From NCBI RefSeq assembly GCF_001522585.2, contig NZ_CP013374.1, positions 558,001-622,000 on the forward strand: a stretch of 64,000 nt of DNA, in the 5' to 3' direction. The notes beneath the pieces are model-generated. The model saw only the letters and a list, made by a program, of their open reading frames with translations. It did no database searches and was not told where the DNA came from. Each line of letters opens with the position of its first letter. Position 1 is the first letter of the stretch. Below, piece by piece: positions 35,917 through 45,284 of this stretch. Source of the stretch: Burkholderia sp. NRF60-BP8 (GTDB lineage Bacteria > Pseudomonadota > Gammaproteobacteria > Burkholderiales > Burkholderiaceae). A program made the translations under genes and the position numbers.

Positions 35917-36708
35917 TCAGTTCGCGGTGCGGTCGTGATGGCTCGACACGAATTGCCGGAAGCGCTCGGAGGTCTGCCCGCCGAACACGTGGTCGGGCGT
36001 CCCGTCCGTATCGACCTCGCCTTGATGGAGGAACATCACACGATTCGACACGTGGCGCGCAAAACCCATTTCGTGCGTGACGACCAGCATCGTGCGCCCC
36101 TCCTCCGCCAGCGAGCGCATCACGCGCAGCACCTCGCCGACCAGCTCGGGGTCGAGCGCCGACGTCGGTTCGTCGAACAGCATCACCTTCGGATGCATCG
36201 CCAGCGCGCGGGCAATGGCGACCCGTTGCTGCTGGCCGCCCGACAGGTGCGCGGGATAGTAGCCGCGCTTGTCCGCGAGACCGACGCGTGCGAGCAGCGC
36301 CTCCGCTTCCTCCACCGCTTCCGCGCGACTGCGCTTCTGCACGCGCAGCGGCCCCTCGACGAGGTTGTCGAGCACCGTCATGTGCGACCACAGGTTGAAG
36401 TTCTGAAATACCATCCCGAGCTGCGAGCGGATCCGGTCGACCTGGCGCCGGTCGCTCGGATGCAGCTTGCCGTCGCGCGCGCGCTTCATCGCCAGCGCTT
36501 CGCCCGCGAGCGCGACGGAGCCGTCGTCGGGCGTCTCGAGCAGGTTCAGGCAGCGCAGGAACGTGCTCTTGCCCGAGCCGCTCGCGCCGAGGATCGAGAT
36601 GACGTCACCCTCGTGCGCGTCGAGCGAAATGCCCTTCAACACATGATGATCGCCGAACGACTTGTGGATGTTTCTGACCGACAGCGCAACGGGAGCAGGG
36701 GTGTTCAT
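35917..36708 (-). CDS. polar amino acid ABC transporter ATP-binding protein (HisP-like)
   Basis: 263 residues from ATG 36708. Walker [11 protein letters not shown]-loop [17 protein letters not shown], signature LSGGQQQR, Walker [14 protein letters not shown] and [13 protein letters not shown] are all of the HisP/GlnQ type (the [17 protein letters not shown] stretch is characteristic of HisP). Energises the two permeases encoded upstream. Starts 29 bp after the permease gene and ends 7 bp before the HAL-like gene starts. Confidence 0.92.
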   Translation of the reverse strand: MNTPAPVALSVRNIHKSFGDHHVLKGISLDAHEGDVISILGASGSGKSTFLRCLNLLETPDDGSVALAGEALAMKRARDGKLHPSDRRQVDRIRSQLGMVFQNFNLWSHMTVLDNLVEGPLRVQKRSRAEAVEEAEALLARVGLADKRGYYPAHLSGGQQQRVAIARALAMHPKVMLFDEPTSALDPELVGEVLRVMRSLAEEGRTMLVVTHEMGFARHVSNRVMFLHQGEVDTDGTPDHVFGGQTSERFRQFVSSHHDRTAN

Positions 36709-36737
36709 CGGATTCTCTCTGAAAGGACGGGGAACGC

Positions 36738-37484
36738 TCAGGATGCGGCGCGCCGGGGATTGGGCGTCGCCGCGGCGGGCGCACCGGACGGCTTCGGCGC
36801 ACGCAGGTGCGCGGAGAGCCGCCATTCGAGCGCGCCGAGCAGGCGCACGACGATGAAGTTCAGGCACAGATAGATGATGGCCGCGCAGACGAACACCTCG
36901 GTCGTCCGATAGGTTTGCTGAATGATTTGCTGCGCGACGCCCGTCACTTCCCACACCGTGACGAGGCTCGCGAGCGCGGTCGACTTGACGAGCAGCACGG
37001 CCTCGGTCGAGTACGCCGGCAGGCACTGGCGCAGCGCGATCGGGCCGATCACGCGCCGCAGCAGCGAGAAACCCGACAGGCCGATGGAATACCCGGCCTC
37101 GATCTGCCCGACCGGTACGGCCATCAACCCGCCGCGCAGGATTTCGGCCGTGTAGCCGGCGGTGCACAGCGCAAGCGACAGCACCGCGCATACGTACGGC
37201 TCGCGCAGCACCGGCCACATGAAGCTCTCGCGGATCACGCCGAACTGGCCGAGCCCGTAATACACGAGGAACATCTGGATCAGCAGCGGCGAGCCGCGAA
37301 ACACGAGGATGTAGGCGCGCGCGAAGCGGTTCGGCAGCCAGTGCGGCGACACGCGCATCGTGACGATCACGAGCGACAGCAGGCCGCCGAGCACGAGCGA
37401 CGCGAAGAACAGACCGAGCGTGGTCGGCACGGCCGCGAGCAGCTGGCGCAGCGTATCGACGAGAAAATCGAAATCGATGGACAT
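36738..37484 (-). CDS. polar amino acid ABC transporter permease (HisM-like)
   Basis: 248 residues, about five membrane spans. Contains the HisMQ family blocks [19 protein letters not shown] and [31 protein letters not shown] (EAA-type loop contacting the ATPase). Inner-membrane pore subunit, 12 bp after the HisQ-like gene. Confidence 0.9.
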   Translation of the reverse strand: MSIDFDFLVDTLRQLLAAVPTTLGLFFASLVLGGLLSLVIVTMRVSPHWLPNRFARAYILVFRGSPLLIQMFLVYYGLGQFGVIRESFMWPVLREPYVCAVLSLALCTAGYTAEILRGGLMAVPVGQIEAGYSIGLSGFSLLRRVIGPIALRQCLPAYSTEAVLLVKSTALASLVTVWEVTGVAQQIIQQTYRTTEVFVCAAIIYLCLNFIVVRLLGALEWRLSAHLRAPKPSGAPAAATPNPRRAAS

Positions 37485-37496
37485 GCCCGTTCTCCG

Positions 37497-38219
37497 TCAG
37501 TTGCGCGCGAAATTGCGGCGGAACGACCGGCCGACGAGCGCTTCCGCCCGGTTGAACACGCGGTTCGACAAGCCCGTCATCAGCAGATACAACGCACCGC
37601 CCGCGACGAAGAATACGAAGTACTGGTGCGTCGAATTGGCGGCGATCTGGCTCGTGCGGAGCAGCTCGGCAAGACCGGTGACCGAGATCAGTGCGGAGTC
37701 CTTCAGGCTCAGTTGCCACACGTTGCCGATACCGGGCAGCGCGAAGCGCAGCACCTGCGGAACCAGGATACGCCGCAGCACCATCGCGCGCGGCATGCCG
37801 ATCGAGCGTGCCGCTTCGAGCTCGCCTTTCGCGACGGCGAGCACCGCCGCGCGATAGACCTCGGCCTGATAGGCGCCCGAGATCATCCCGACCGCGAGCG
37901 CGCCGATCACGAACGGCGGCACGCCGATGAACCCTTCCGCGCCGAACCACTGGCCGACGGTCGTCACGAGCGTCGAGCCGCCGAAGTAGAACAGATAGAT
38001 GACGAGCAGTTCGGGCACGCCGCGAAATACCGTCGTATATAGATCGCCGAGCAGCCGGGCGGTGCGGTAGCGCGACAGCTTCGCGGCCGCGATCGCCGCG
38101 CCGATCGCCGCGCCGACCGCGAGCGCGGCAAGCGTCAGCGCGACCGTCATCAGCGCGGCGAGCAGCAGCACACCGCCCCAGCCTTCGGATCCGAAGCCGA
38201 GCATTTCAAGAATCGCCAT
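37497..38219 (-). CDS. polar amino acid ABC transporter permease (HisQ-like)
   Basis: 240 residues. [18 protein letters not shown] and [45 protein letters not shown] are the permease family signatures. Pairs with the HisM-like protein. Follows the binding-protein gene after about 90 bp. Confidence 0.9.
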   Translation of the reverse strand: MAILEMLGFGSEGWGGVLLLAALMTVALTLAALAVGAAIGAAIAAAKLSRYRTARLLGDLYTTVFRGVPELLVIYLFYFGGSTLVTTVGQWFGAEGFIGVPPFVIGALAVGMISGAYQAEVYRAAVLAVAKGELEAARSIGMPRAMVLRRILVPQVLRFALPGIGNVWQLSLKDSALISVTGLAELLRTSQIAANSTHQYFVFFVAGGALYLLMTGLSNRVFNRAEALVGRSFRRNFARN

Positions 38220-38308
38220 GCGTGCCTCCCGGCATGCGTTGAGTGAATCCGCTGGATGCGTGCCGCCGCGCGCCGTTCGACGAACTTACGCGGCGGCCGA
38301 ACGCGCGC

Positions 38309-39199
38309 TTACGGCGTGACGTCGGTCTTGAACCACTTGTCGGCGAGCTTCTTCACGGTGCCGTCCGCGAGCGCCGCGGCGATCGCCGTATCGAACTTCG
38401 TCTTCAGGTCGGCATCCTGCTTGCGAAACGCGAGCCCCTCGCCCGGCCCCCAGATCGGGCCGCCGAGCTTCGGCCCCGCGAGCACGATCGATGCGTTGTC
38501 CTTCTTCGCGTTGTTCGCCGCGTAGTACGTGACATCGTCGAACGAGGCATCGATGCGCCCGGCGACCAGGTCGAGATCGCGCTCCGGCGACGTCTTGTAC
38601 ACGCGGATCGACGCGATGTCCTTGAAGCTGTCGTTGATGAATTTCGTGTAGACGGTGCCCGACTGGATCCCGATCGTCTTGCCCTTCAATTGCTTGCGCA
38701 GCGTGTCGACGGTGGGCTTGTCCGTGTTGGCGTCACCCGTCAGCTTGACGATCGGCGCGCCGGGCGCGGCCTTCGGCAGGATCTTCGTATCGGTGACGGC
38801 GAACGTCGCCGGCGTCGCCGCATACGGACGCGAGAACAGCAGGATCTTTTCGCGCTCAGGCGTGATGGAAATCGCATCCATCAGGATATCGAACTTGCCG
38901 GCCTGCAGGCCGGGAATCATCCCGTCCCAGTCCTGCGCGACCATGTTGCACTGCACCTTGATGCGCTCGCACACGTTGGCGAGCAGTTCCGGTTCGAAAC
39001 CGCCCAGCTTGCCGCCCGGCAGCGTGAGGTTCCACGGCGCGTAGCCGCCTTCGAGCGCGACCGTCACCGTCTTCCATTCCTTTGCCTGCACCGGTGCCGC
39101 AAGCGTTGCCGCCGCTGCCGCGATGACGCCGATCGTCCTGATTGCCCATTTGATGCGCTTGCCGTTCACGAGCTTTCTCCTTGCGTTGAGGTTCGCCAT
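38309..39199 (-). CDS. periplasmic amino acid-binding protein (HisJ/lysine-arginine-ornithine type)
   Basis: 296 residues from ATG 39199 (AAGGG directly upstream); an earlier in-frame ATG exists at 39250. Signal peptide with a long charged n-region, cleaved after ...TLAAPVQA. The mature chain shows SBP_bac_3 features: EGGYAPWNLTLPGGKLGGFEPELLANVCERIKVQCNMV, DWDGMIPGLQAGKFDILMDAISITPER, GTVYTKFIN and DLVAGRIDASFDD. Receptor for a cationic amino acid or imidazole compound; promoter-proximal gene of the histidine-like operon. Confidence 0.9.
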   Translation of the reverse strand: MANLNARRKLVNGKRIKWAIRTIGVIAAAAATLAAPVQAKEWKTVTVALEGGYAPWNLTLPGGKLGGFEPELLANVCERIKVQCNMVAQDWDGMIPGLQAGKFDILMDAISITPEREKILLFSRPYAATPATFAVTDTKILPKAAPGAPIVKLTGDANTDKPTVDTLRKQLKGKTIGIQSGTVYTKFINDSFKDIASIRVYKTSPERDLDLVAGRIDASFDDVTYYAANNAKKDNASIVLAGPKLGGPIWGPGEGLAFRKQDADLKTKFDTAIAAALADGTVKKLADKWFKTDVTP

Positions 39200-39384
39200 C
39201 CCTTCGGTGCCAGCAAGCCGCCTCAGGAATTTGTCTATACAAGCATGCAAGAAGAAAAACAGCGAGACAAGCAGCGATCAATAAAAACCGGGGAAACGCG
39301 GGAAATCCCCTAATTCAAGGGCTCTGGCGCGCATCGTTGCAGGGAATTTCGGCACACGTTTGGTGCAGCTCGGCAGGCCGAATC

Positions 39385-39899
39385 TCAAGGATGACTAGAC
39401 AAATTCTGAATTCGATCGCCAGGTGGGCCACGTCGTTTGCGTTTCTCGCCCGCGTCGATGTCCGCCGGTTCGTCCGGGACGGATGGCTGTATCCACCCCG
39501 GCCGACTCGTCGCGACGTTCCCGTCGAGGTGGCACATCGACGGCTGCACGATCGCGCAGTCGTCGTGAGGCATGACGATCGCGTCGTCGCCGTCGTTGGC
39601 TATCTCGGTGCCCGCCTTCGCGCTCACGCCGAGCCCCGTGAACGGCCGCGGGAACCGAAAATCCATCGGGCGCGCGGCGACCGGCTCCGTGATCTCGACG
39701 AACTTCCGCCGCACCGGCGCGGCTTGCGTCGGAAACGCCGCGACATCGTCGCGCGCGACGACGCCCGCGTGCAGCGGGAAGCGCGCGGCGCTGTCGAGCA
39801 CGGCCTGGCCCCCGAGCGAGCGGTGAACGGCTGTACGATCCTCGGCGAATGGGCTCGTCGATGTCGGCGGGACGCCGCGAGCCGCGCGCGGTATCGATC
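39385..39899 (-). pseudogene. remnant of a succinylglutamate desuccinylase/aspartoacylase-like deacylase
   Basis: The frame from about 39899 down to 39490 reads like the C-terminal third of an M14-type deacylase: RFPLHAGVVARDD, KFVEITEPVAARPMDFRF, then PFTGLGVSAKAGTEIANDGDDAIVMPHDDC and IVQPSM (compare the usual pattern of pTGTxIAxDGxxPVxTPYDDCVLxMPS). There is no start codon or N-terminal zinc motif; the frame abuts the stop of the reductase gene at 39900. The last 40 residues look unrelated. Best explained as a truncated gene, perhaps once part of the histidine-like operon next door. Confidence 0.45.
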
Positions 39900-40859
39900 C
39901 TACGGCGACTGCGGCGCATCGCGCAGCACGGTCCGCAGCGCCGTATCGAACGGCGTCGCGTAATCGATCCCGAGCGCGCGCACGCGCGCCGCGTCCAGAT
40001 GGCAGTCGTACGGGCGCGGCGTCGCGTCGGTCGGCTGGTCGATCGGCGCGAGCGACGCGGCGATGCCGAGCGCGGCAGCGATTCGCTGCGCGATCTCGTA
40101 CTTCGTCATCGGCTCCTCGCTCGACCAGTGGCGGATCCCCGTGACGGTTTCACCCGCGAGATGACGCAGCGTCAGGTCGCGGATGACCTGCGCGACGTCG
40201 GGCGTATAGGTCGGGTAACGAATCGCCCATGCGTCCATGCCGACCGCATCGGCGCCCGGTCGCGCCGACGCGACGACGGCCGGCGCGAGGCTCGTGACGG
40301 CCGATTCGCGCCAGTCGGCGATCGGGCCGAAGAGCAGCGGCAGGCGCAGCACGCACGACAGCGGCGACGCGGCGAGGAGCGCGGCCTCGCCTTCCAGCTT
40401 GGTACGGCCGTATATGTTCAGCGGATTCGGGATCGCGTCTTCGCGGTAGGGGGCGGCCCGGCCGTCGAAGACGTAGTCGGTCGAGATGCCGAGCGTCCAG
40501 GCGCCGTATCGCGCGGCGAGCGCACCGATGCGGGCCGGTGCGGTGACGTTGATCGCGCGGGCCGCGGCCGGGTCGCGTTCGCAGACGTCGGGGCGGCGCT
40601 CGGCGGCGCAGAGAATCACCGCTGCGGGCCGGTGGGTTTCAAAAACGCGTTCGAGCGCCGGCTGGTCGAGAACATCGAGTTCGGCGATGTTCTCGGCTGG
40701 CAATGCGAGCAGCTTCGCGCCGGCGGTTTGCGGGTTCCGGATGGTGGCGAGCAGCGTCAGCGACGGTTCGCGGAACAAAGACGCGGCGACCGCGCGGCCC
40801 AGCAGGCCCGAGGCGCCGATGAGGAGGATGGTTTTGCGTACCGACGATCGATTTGGCAT
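39900..40859 (-). CDS. RmlD-like NAD(P)-dependent sugar-nucleotide reductase
   Basis: 319 residues. Extended SDR fold: GASGLLGRA near residue 17 for dinucleotide binding, STDYVFDG with the catalytic Thr/Asp-Tyr region, and YGRTK (YxxxK). These fit dTDP-4-dehydrorhamnose reductase and the related MAT2B-like group. No other rhamnose genes are adjacent, so the role is open. Transcribed toward the desuccinylase-like remnant, whose frame it touches. Confidence 0.82.
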   Translation of the reverse strand: MPNRSSVRKTILLIGASGLLGRAVAASLFREPSLTLLATIRNPQTAGAKLLALPAENIAELDVLDQPALERVFETHRPAAVILCAAERRPDVCERDPAAARAINVTAPARIGALAARYGAWTLGISTDYVFDGRAAPYREDAIPNPLNIYGRTKLEGEAALLAASPLSCVLRLPLLFGPIADWRESAVTSLAPAVVASARPGADAVGMDAWAIRYPTYTPDVAQVIRDLTLRHLAGETVTGIRHWSSEEPMTKYEIAQRIAAALGIAASLAPIDQPTDATPRPYDCHLDAARVRALGIDYATPFDTALRTVLRDAPQSP

Positions 40860-41087
40860 GGTGGCGATGAATCACGGAAACGCATGGATTATCGGGCTTA
40901 TTGGATGACATGAGCGGCTCGCGTCCGGTCGGGAACAGGATCGACTCCGTTCTTCGCCCAGTTCGTCGTCCATATCGCGCCGACCAACGGCTTCGTGCAG
41001 TACGCGATCGGCGATGCGGATTCCGGCCGCGAACGAATGCGCTGCGCGCCGCGCTTCGGCACACGCCCTCACTCCACCGTCGCCCGC

Positions 41088-41121
41088 AAAAACAAAACCC
41101 GGCACGCGTACGCGCACCGGG
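41088..41121 (-). terminator. rho-independent terminator of the doxX gene
   Basis: On the minus strand an 11-pair stem (CCCGGTGCGCG / CGCGTGCCGGG, with two G-U pairs) is followed immediately by TTTTGTTTTT. It lies about 33 bp after the DoxX stop. Confidence 0.8.
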
Positions 41122-41153
41122 CTCCCGATACCGAACGGAAACGCCGTCCCGCG

Positions 41154-41567
41154 TTACTTCCGGTCTACGGAATACCGCCCCGGCCCGACCAACGCGAGCA
41201 ACAACAGCCCGCCGATGATGCTCACGTTCTTGTAGAAGTTGATCATCGCCATGTACTGCTCCATCCCCTGCAGCGCCCAGTAGCGATGGCCGATCAGCGC
41301 GGTCGCGAGCGTATAGGCGGCGAACGCCAGTGCGAGCGGACGCGTATAGAAACCGATCGCGATCAGCACGCCGCCCACCAGTTCGACCGCCACCGCGATC
41401 GCGGCCGCCAGCTCGGGCGCCGGGTTCCCCGTCGACGCCATATACGCGACCGTGCCCGAGAAACCGTTCAGCTTCTGCCAGCCGAACAGCACGAACAGGA
41501 TCATCATCAGTACGCGAGCCGCCAGCAGCAGCTCGTCCTTCTTCGACTCCAGCGAAACGTAACGCAT
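41154..41567 (-). CDS. DoxX family membrane protein
   Basis: 137 residues, four predicted transmembrane helices. Family features: ARVLMMILFVLFGWQKLNGFSGTVAYMASTG and LVGGVLIAIGFYTRPLALAFAAYTLATALIGHRYW, with NFYKNVSIIGGLLLLALVGPGRYSVD at the C terminus. DoxX proteins are inner-membrane proteins of unclear function, linked to redox or respiratory roles. Monocistronic, with a strong terminator downstream. A longer in-frame start exists, but MRYVSLE fits the family length. Confidence 0.85.
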   Translation of the reverse strand: MRYVSLESKKDELLLAARVLMMILFVLFGWQKLNGFSGTVAYMASTGNPAPELAAAIAVAVELVGGVLIAIGFYTRPLALAFAAYTLATALIGHRYWALQGMEQYMAMINFYKNVSIIGGLLLLALVGPGRYSVDRK

Positions 41568-42545
41568 AGCAATCACCCTTGAATTGACGGTTTGATGCAT
41601 CCGGTGCCGCGGCGCGCCCAATCGGCACACCATGACGGCTACGGACCACTCTTCGCTCGATCGGACGGCAAGCCACGCGGCCTGCCGCCGAAGAATCCGT
41701 CCGGTAACGCCGCGAGTGGCGGCGGGTTCGGGATCGGTTCTGGCGAAGCACGGGTGCAGTCTACTGTCCCGCAGCAAATCATCAATCCATCGAAATATGA
41801 TTCGCCGTCTCGAATGAGTTGACAATCACGGAAGGCCGCCCCGTTATGCGGCGCCCTGGGCGGCCATGTAAACCACCGGCCTCCCTGTTTCGGCAACGCG
41901 AAAGAGGCTCGTTTCTTTACGTTACGGGAATCAGCAATATTTCCGAATTGAATTGGAACGCAACCATCAAAACGGCGCATTGCGCCCGTGACTCATCCGC
42001 ATCCGATAGCAAGCATCGACTCAACGCAATCGTCATTCCGGTTAATCACGCGCCTTTACCTGCGTCGCCCGTATCATTTTTCGAGTTCAAGAACATGGCG
42101 CCGAAATGCGCTTTCCGCCCGAAACGCATGGAATCTCGTCTTTACGTGTGTTATCCGTCTTCCGTTCAGCGAAATCGACGAAAAAGCATGTCATCAAACA
42201 TTCCTGCTTCTGCAAACTTCTACTCTGCCAAAAATCCTTTAATAAATACGACAAATATTATGTGTTGAGAGGAAACGGCACACATTCCCAGCACACTCTG
42301 CACCTTCCACTCGCCCATTCACGCTTCCCCCAGGAATCGTTACAAAAAATGACTAATTAATATCGATTTGAGAATACGATGGCGCACCGATTCGTTCGTC
42401 CGTTTTCCCGACACTTCCGCGATCCACGCCCCGCGCCATACGAGAAAGCGGCATGCACGCGAATCGCCATGCGCGCCGCCCCGATCGCCGCGGGCCGGCT
42501 CGACCGCCGTTTGCCACTGAATCGTCTTTCAACCGGAGCTCACCC
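41568..42545. other. long AT-rich intergenic region upstream of the fliD paralogue
   Basis: Nearly 1 kb with no credible gene. From roughly 41900 to 42370 it is clearly AT-richer than the rest of the window (stretches such as TTTAATAAATACGAC and AAAAAATGACTAATTAAT). Short frames here show no conserved motif. It should hold the promoters of doxX (left) and fliD (right). No clear sigma28 promoter was found. The base composition suits binding by H-NS-type silencers. Confidence 0.55.
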
Positions 42546-44060
42546 ATGCCAACGAATACGCCCGTCAACAGCGGCGCGAACGCGAACAGCCTGATGCAAC
42601 AGGCGGCGCAATCGATCATCAACGGCTCGACCGGCAATCCGGCGATGGACGTCGGCTCGCTCGTCAAGACGCTCGTGAACGCGAAAACGGCCGGGCGGGC
42701 CGCGGCGCTCGCCGCTTCGCAAATGAACGGCAACACGCGGATCTCCGCATTCGGCGCGTTGTCGTCGGCGCTCGGCGCGCTGGAGGCGGGCCTGACGCCG
42801 CTGAAGAATGGCGCACTGCAGTCGACGTTCAACGCCGTCGCGAGCGGCAAGGGCCTGACGGCGACAGCCGGCGCGGGCGCGGTCGCCGGCACCTACACGG
42901 TCGGCGTCACACAGATCGCGACCGCGCAGGCGCTGTCGTCCGCCGGCTTGAACGGCAGCAAGGCGCTCGGCACCGGCACGCTGACGCTGTCGCTCGGCAA
43001 CCAGTCGTTCAAGGTCGAAATCGGCAGCGCCAACAACACGCTGGCGGGCGTCGCGGCGGCAATCAACGGCGCGTCGGGCAACCCGGGGATCAGTGCGACG
43101 GTCATCAACGGCACGGATGGCGCGCACCTCGTGCTCGCGTCGTCGAAAACGGGCGCGGCGAATGCGATCAGCGTCGCGGTCGGCAACGTGTCCAACGACG
43201 GCGGCCTGTCGAATCTCGGCGTCACGTCGACGGTCGCCCCGTCCGGCGGCGCGTCGACGATCGATTCGGCGAACGGCGCGGCCGCCTGGCGGCAGAGCGC
43301 CGTCGCACAGGATGCGAAGTTCACGCTCAACGGGATCGCATCGACCAGCGCGAGCAACGCCGTGTCGGGCGTGCTGACCGGCATCACGCTGAACCTGTCG
43401 GCGGCCGCGGTCGGCGCGACCGATACGCAGACGCTGACGATCAGCACCGACACGAAGTCGCAGGCCGCGACGATCACGCATTTCGTGAGTCTGTACAACA
43501 CGGTCGTCAAGACGATGGGCGCGCTGTCGAGCTACACGGCAGGCGCAAGCTCGCAGGGCGCGCTGATCGGCGATTCGACGCTGAACACGATCCGCAACGC
43601 GCTGGCGTCGATCGTCGCGCGCGGGGTGGACAGCGGCGGCGTCGCCGAGAAGGGCAACGGACACGCGAACCTGTTGTCGATCGGCATCAAGCTCGAGCGA
43701 GACGGCACGCTGAACGTCGACGGCGCGAAGCTCGACAGCGCGCTGTCCGCCAACCCGTCCGGGGTCGCGCGCCTGTTCAATCCGGAGAACGGGATCGGCA
43801 CGCGCCTGGCCGAGCAGGTCACGCAGTTCACGAAGAAGAACGGGATGATCGACGTGCGCACGACCGCACTGAGCGCCGATCTGAAACGTGTTGCGCAACA
43901 GCAGTCGGATCTGTCCGACTATGCCGCACAACTGACCAGGCAGTATCAGGCGCAATTCACCGCGCTCAACACGCTGATGACCCGGATGAACACCCACTCG
44001 CAATACCTGACGCGATTGTTTGGCGGTGCGAACAGTAGCGGCACGCTGTCCAGGAAGTGA
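42546..44060 (+). CDS. fliD: flagellar filament cap protein FliD (HAP2), stand-alone paralogue
   Basis: 504 residues from ATG 42546, with GGAG 7 bp upstream. Matches FliD: N-terminal MDVGSLVKTLVNAKTAGRAAALAASQMNGNTRISAFGALSSALGALEAGL, a FliD-type central region (TITHFVSLYNTVVKTMGALSSYT, ALIGDSTLNTIRNAL), and the C-terminal FTALNTLMTRMNTHSQYLTRLFGG coiled-coil block. It caps the flagellar filament and guides flagellin folding. No flagellin, fliS or fliT gene is adjacent, so this is probably a second copy. The central part is short and Ala/Ser/Thr-rich compared with typical FliD. Confidence 0.88.
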   Translation: MPTNTPVNSGANANSLMQQAAQSIINGSTGNPAMDVGSLVKTLVNAKTAGRAAALAASQMNGNTRISAFGALSSALGALEAGLTPLKNGALQSTFNAVASGKGLTATAGAGAVAGTYTVGVTQIATAQALSSAGLNGSKALGTGTLTLSLGNQSFKVEIGSANNTLAGVAAAINGASGNPGISATVINGTDGAHLVLASSKTGAANAISVAVGNVSNDGGLSNLGVTSTVAPSGGASTIDSANGAAAWRQSAVAQDAKFTLNGIASTSASNAVSGVLTGITLNLSAAAVGATDTQTLTISTDTKSQAATITHFVSLYNTVVKTMGALSSYTAGASSQGALIGDSTLNTIRNALASIVARGVDSGGVAEKGNGHANLLSIGIKLERDGTLNVDGAKLDSALSANPSGVARLFNPENGIGTRLAEQVTQFTKKNGMIDVRTTALSADLKRVAQQQSDLSDYAAQLTRQYQAQFTALNTLMTRMNTHSQYLTRLFGGANSSGTLSRK

Positions 44061-44183
44061 GCGGGTCGCGCGGTGTGCGCGGCCCGGCGACATCGTTCAC
44101 GCCCGGCAGCGCGCCAGCGCCCGCCGGCTTCGCCTCGTCGCGGCCGGCAACCGGGCCGCAGTCGTCCTTGAAACAGGCACGCG

Positions 44184-44831
44184 TCAGCCGAGACCTTCGA
44201 TGCGGTCGGCGAACCAATCGATTGCACGCGATACCCGACGCCCGAAATAGCCGGCGCGTTCGTGCTCGTACGCGCGCAGCAGCGACGTGCATTCGCGCTC
44301 GGCCCAGCGCCACACCGGGCCCTGCTTGGCGAATACCGGATGGTCGTGCAATTCGGCAGGTACCGTGTGCTCGTCTTCCCAGCCCCAGAAATAAGCTTGG
44401 TAGGCACGCGCGAACGGCATGCCCAGCTGGTTCGCAACGGCCTCGTCGTGGCGCGTCGTGAAGTCGACGATCTCCTTGCGCGTGCGCCCGCCCACGTCGT
44501 CGTGGCGCGCTTCGACCCAACAGTGATACCGCGCGAGTTGCGACAGATGCCGCGCGGTGCGGCGCCGCGCGCGCGTCGTGCACAGCGCATACAGGTTGCC
44601 GCCGCCGAAGTCCATCACCTCGCCGCCCGCGAACGGCCGATAAGGCTTGCCGGTCAGCAGCGTCAGCACCTGCGCGCCGACGATCGCATAGTCGGCGCAG
44701 CGCATGTAGCCGCTGCGCGTCGTCGCCTCCGACACGCTCCGATGGACGACCTCGTCGATCACGGCGCGCAGCATGGCATCAACCGGCGCCGCCAGGATCG
44801 GCGGCTGGCTTGTCGTCGTCACGTGTTGCAT
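44184..44831 (-). CDS. unknown protein with a Cys-His-Asp transglutaminase/papain-like pattern
   Basis: 215 residues from ATG 44831 (alternative ATGs upstream to 44870). No signal peptide. A Cys in GYMRCADYAIVGAQVLTLLTGK, a His in RYHCWVEAR and an Asp in EIVDFTTRHDE follow the order Cys...His-x-W-x-E...IVDF of transglutaminase-like cysteine hydrolases, as in DUF2026-type proteins. Function is not known; cysteine-hydrolase or degenerate fold is inferred from the pattern. No partner gene nearby. Confidence 0.6.
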   Translation of the reverse strand: MQHVTTTSQPPILAAPVDAMLRAVIDEVVHRSVSEATTRSGYMRCADYAIVGAQVLTLLTGKPYRPFAGGEVMDFGGGNLYALCTTRARRRTARHLSQLARYHCWVEARHDDVGGRTRKEIVDFTTRHDEAVANQLGMPFARAYQAYFWGWEDEHTVPAELHDHPVFAKQGPVWRWAERECTSLLRAYEHERAGYFGRRVSRAIDWFADRIEGLG

Positions 44832-45284
44832 GGGCGAATGCGGCTTCCGCGGTTCGTCGGTAAAAATCACTCCGCGGCATGGTATTACGGACCGCTATGA
44901 CGGACGGCCGCGAAATTGCGCAGATTTGTGCGCTTTTCTCGCCGTGTGAGAAAACATGTCGACGGTCCGCCAGACATCGTCGATGCGACGCGCGGCAGGA
45001 TGGCCGGACGCGCGTCGACACCGCGCTCGCGGATCGCGGGCGGTTCGAGTTCGTGACGTCGTGAATGCCGCCGAATGACGGCCGGACAGCGCGGCGGCAC
45101 GTGTTGCCGCCATCGACGGGATCGGGCGTCGCGACGATTTCGCCGCAATCGCATGCATCGCGCAACGCGGATCGTTTCAGCAGAAGCCGGCGTGCCGGCC
45201 GCACGCACGGCACGGCACGGCACGGCACGGCACGGCACGCGATGCGATCACGCGCCGCGCTGCCGGCGCGGCGCGCGTCCTCCG
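44832..45284. other. intergenic region with a short tandem repeat
   Basis: About 450 bp between divergent/tandem genes. Apart from the CACGG repeat array at 45206-45239, the open frames here have no motifs and look spurious. It contains the promoter region of the unknown protein gene at its left end. Confidence 0.5.
45206..45239. repeat. pentanucleotide tandem repeat (CACGG, 6.8 copies)
   Basis: Six perfect CACGG units (45206-45235) followed by CACG. It lies about 45 bp after the stop of the DapA-family gene on the minus strand and in no supported coding frame. Such arrays can vary in copy number by slippage. Confidence 0.9.

Noticed and set aside
40944..41040. Plus-strand stretch reading FFAQFVVHIAPTNGFVQYAIGD, possible gene remnant
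   Set aside because: Looks coding-like for about 30 codons, but no family is recognised and both ends are missing; too little to annotate.
41819..42360. Small plus-strand frames in the AT-rich spacer
   Set aside because: No conserved motif, no good ribosome-binding site, mutually overlapping.
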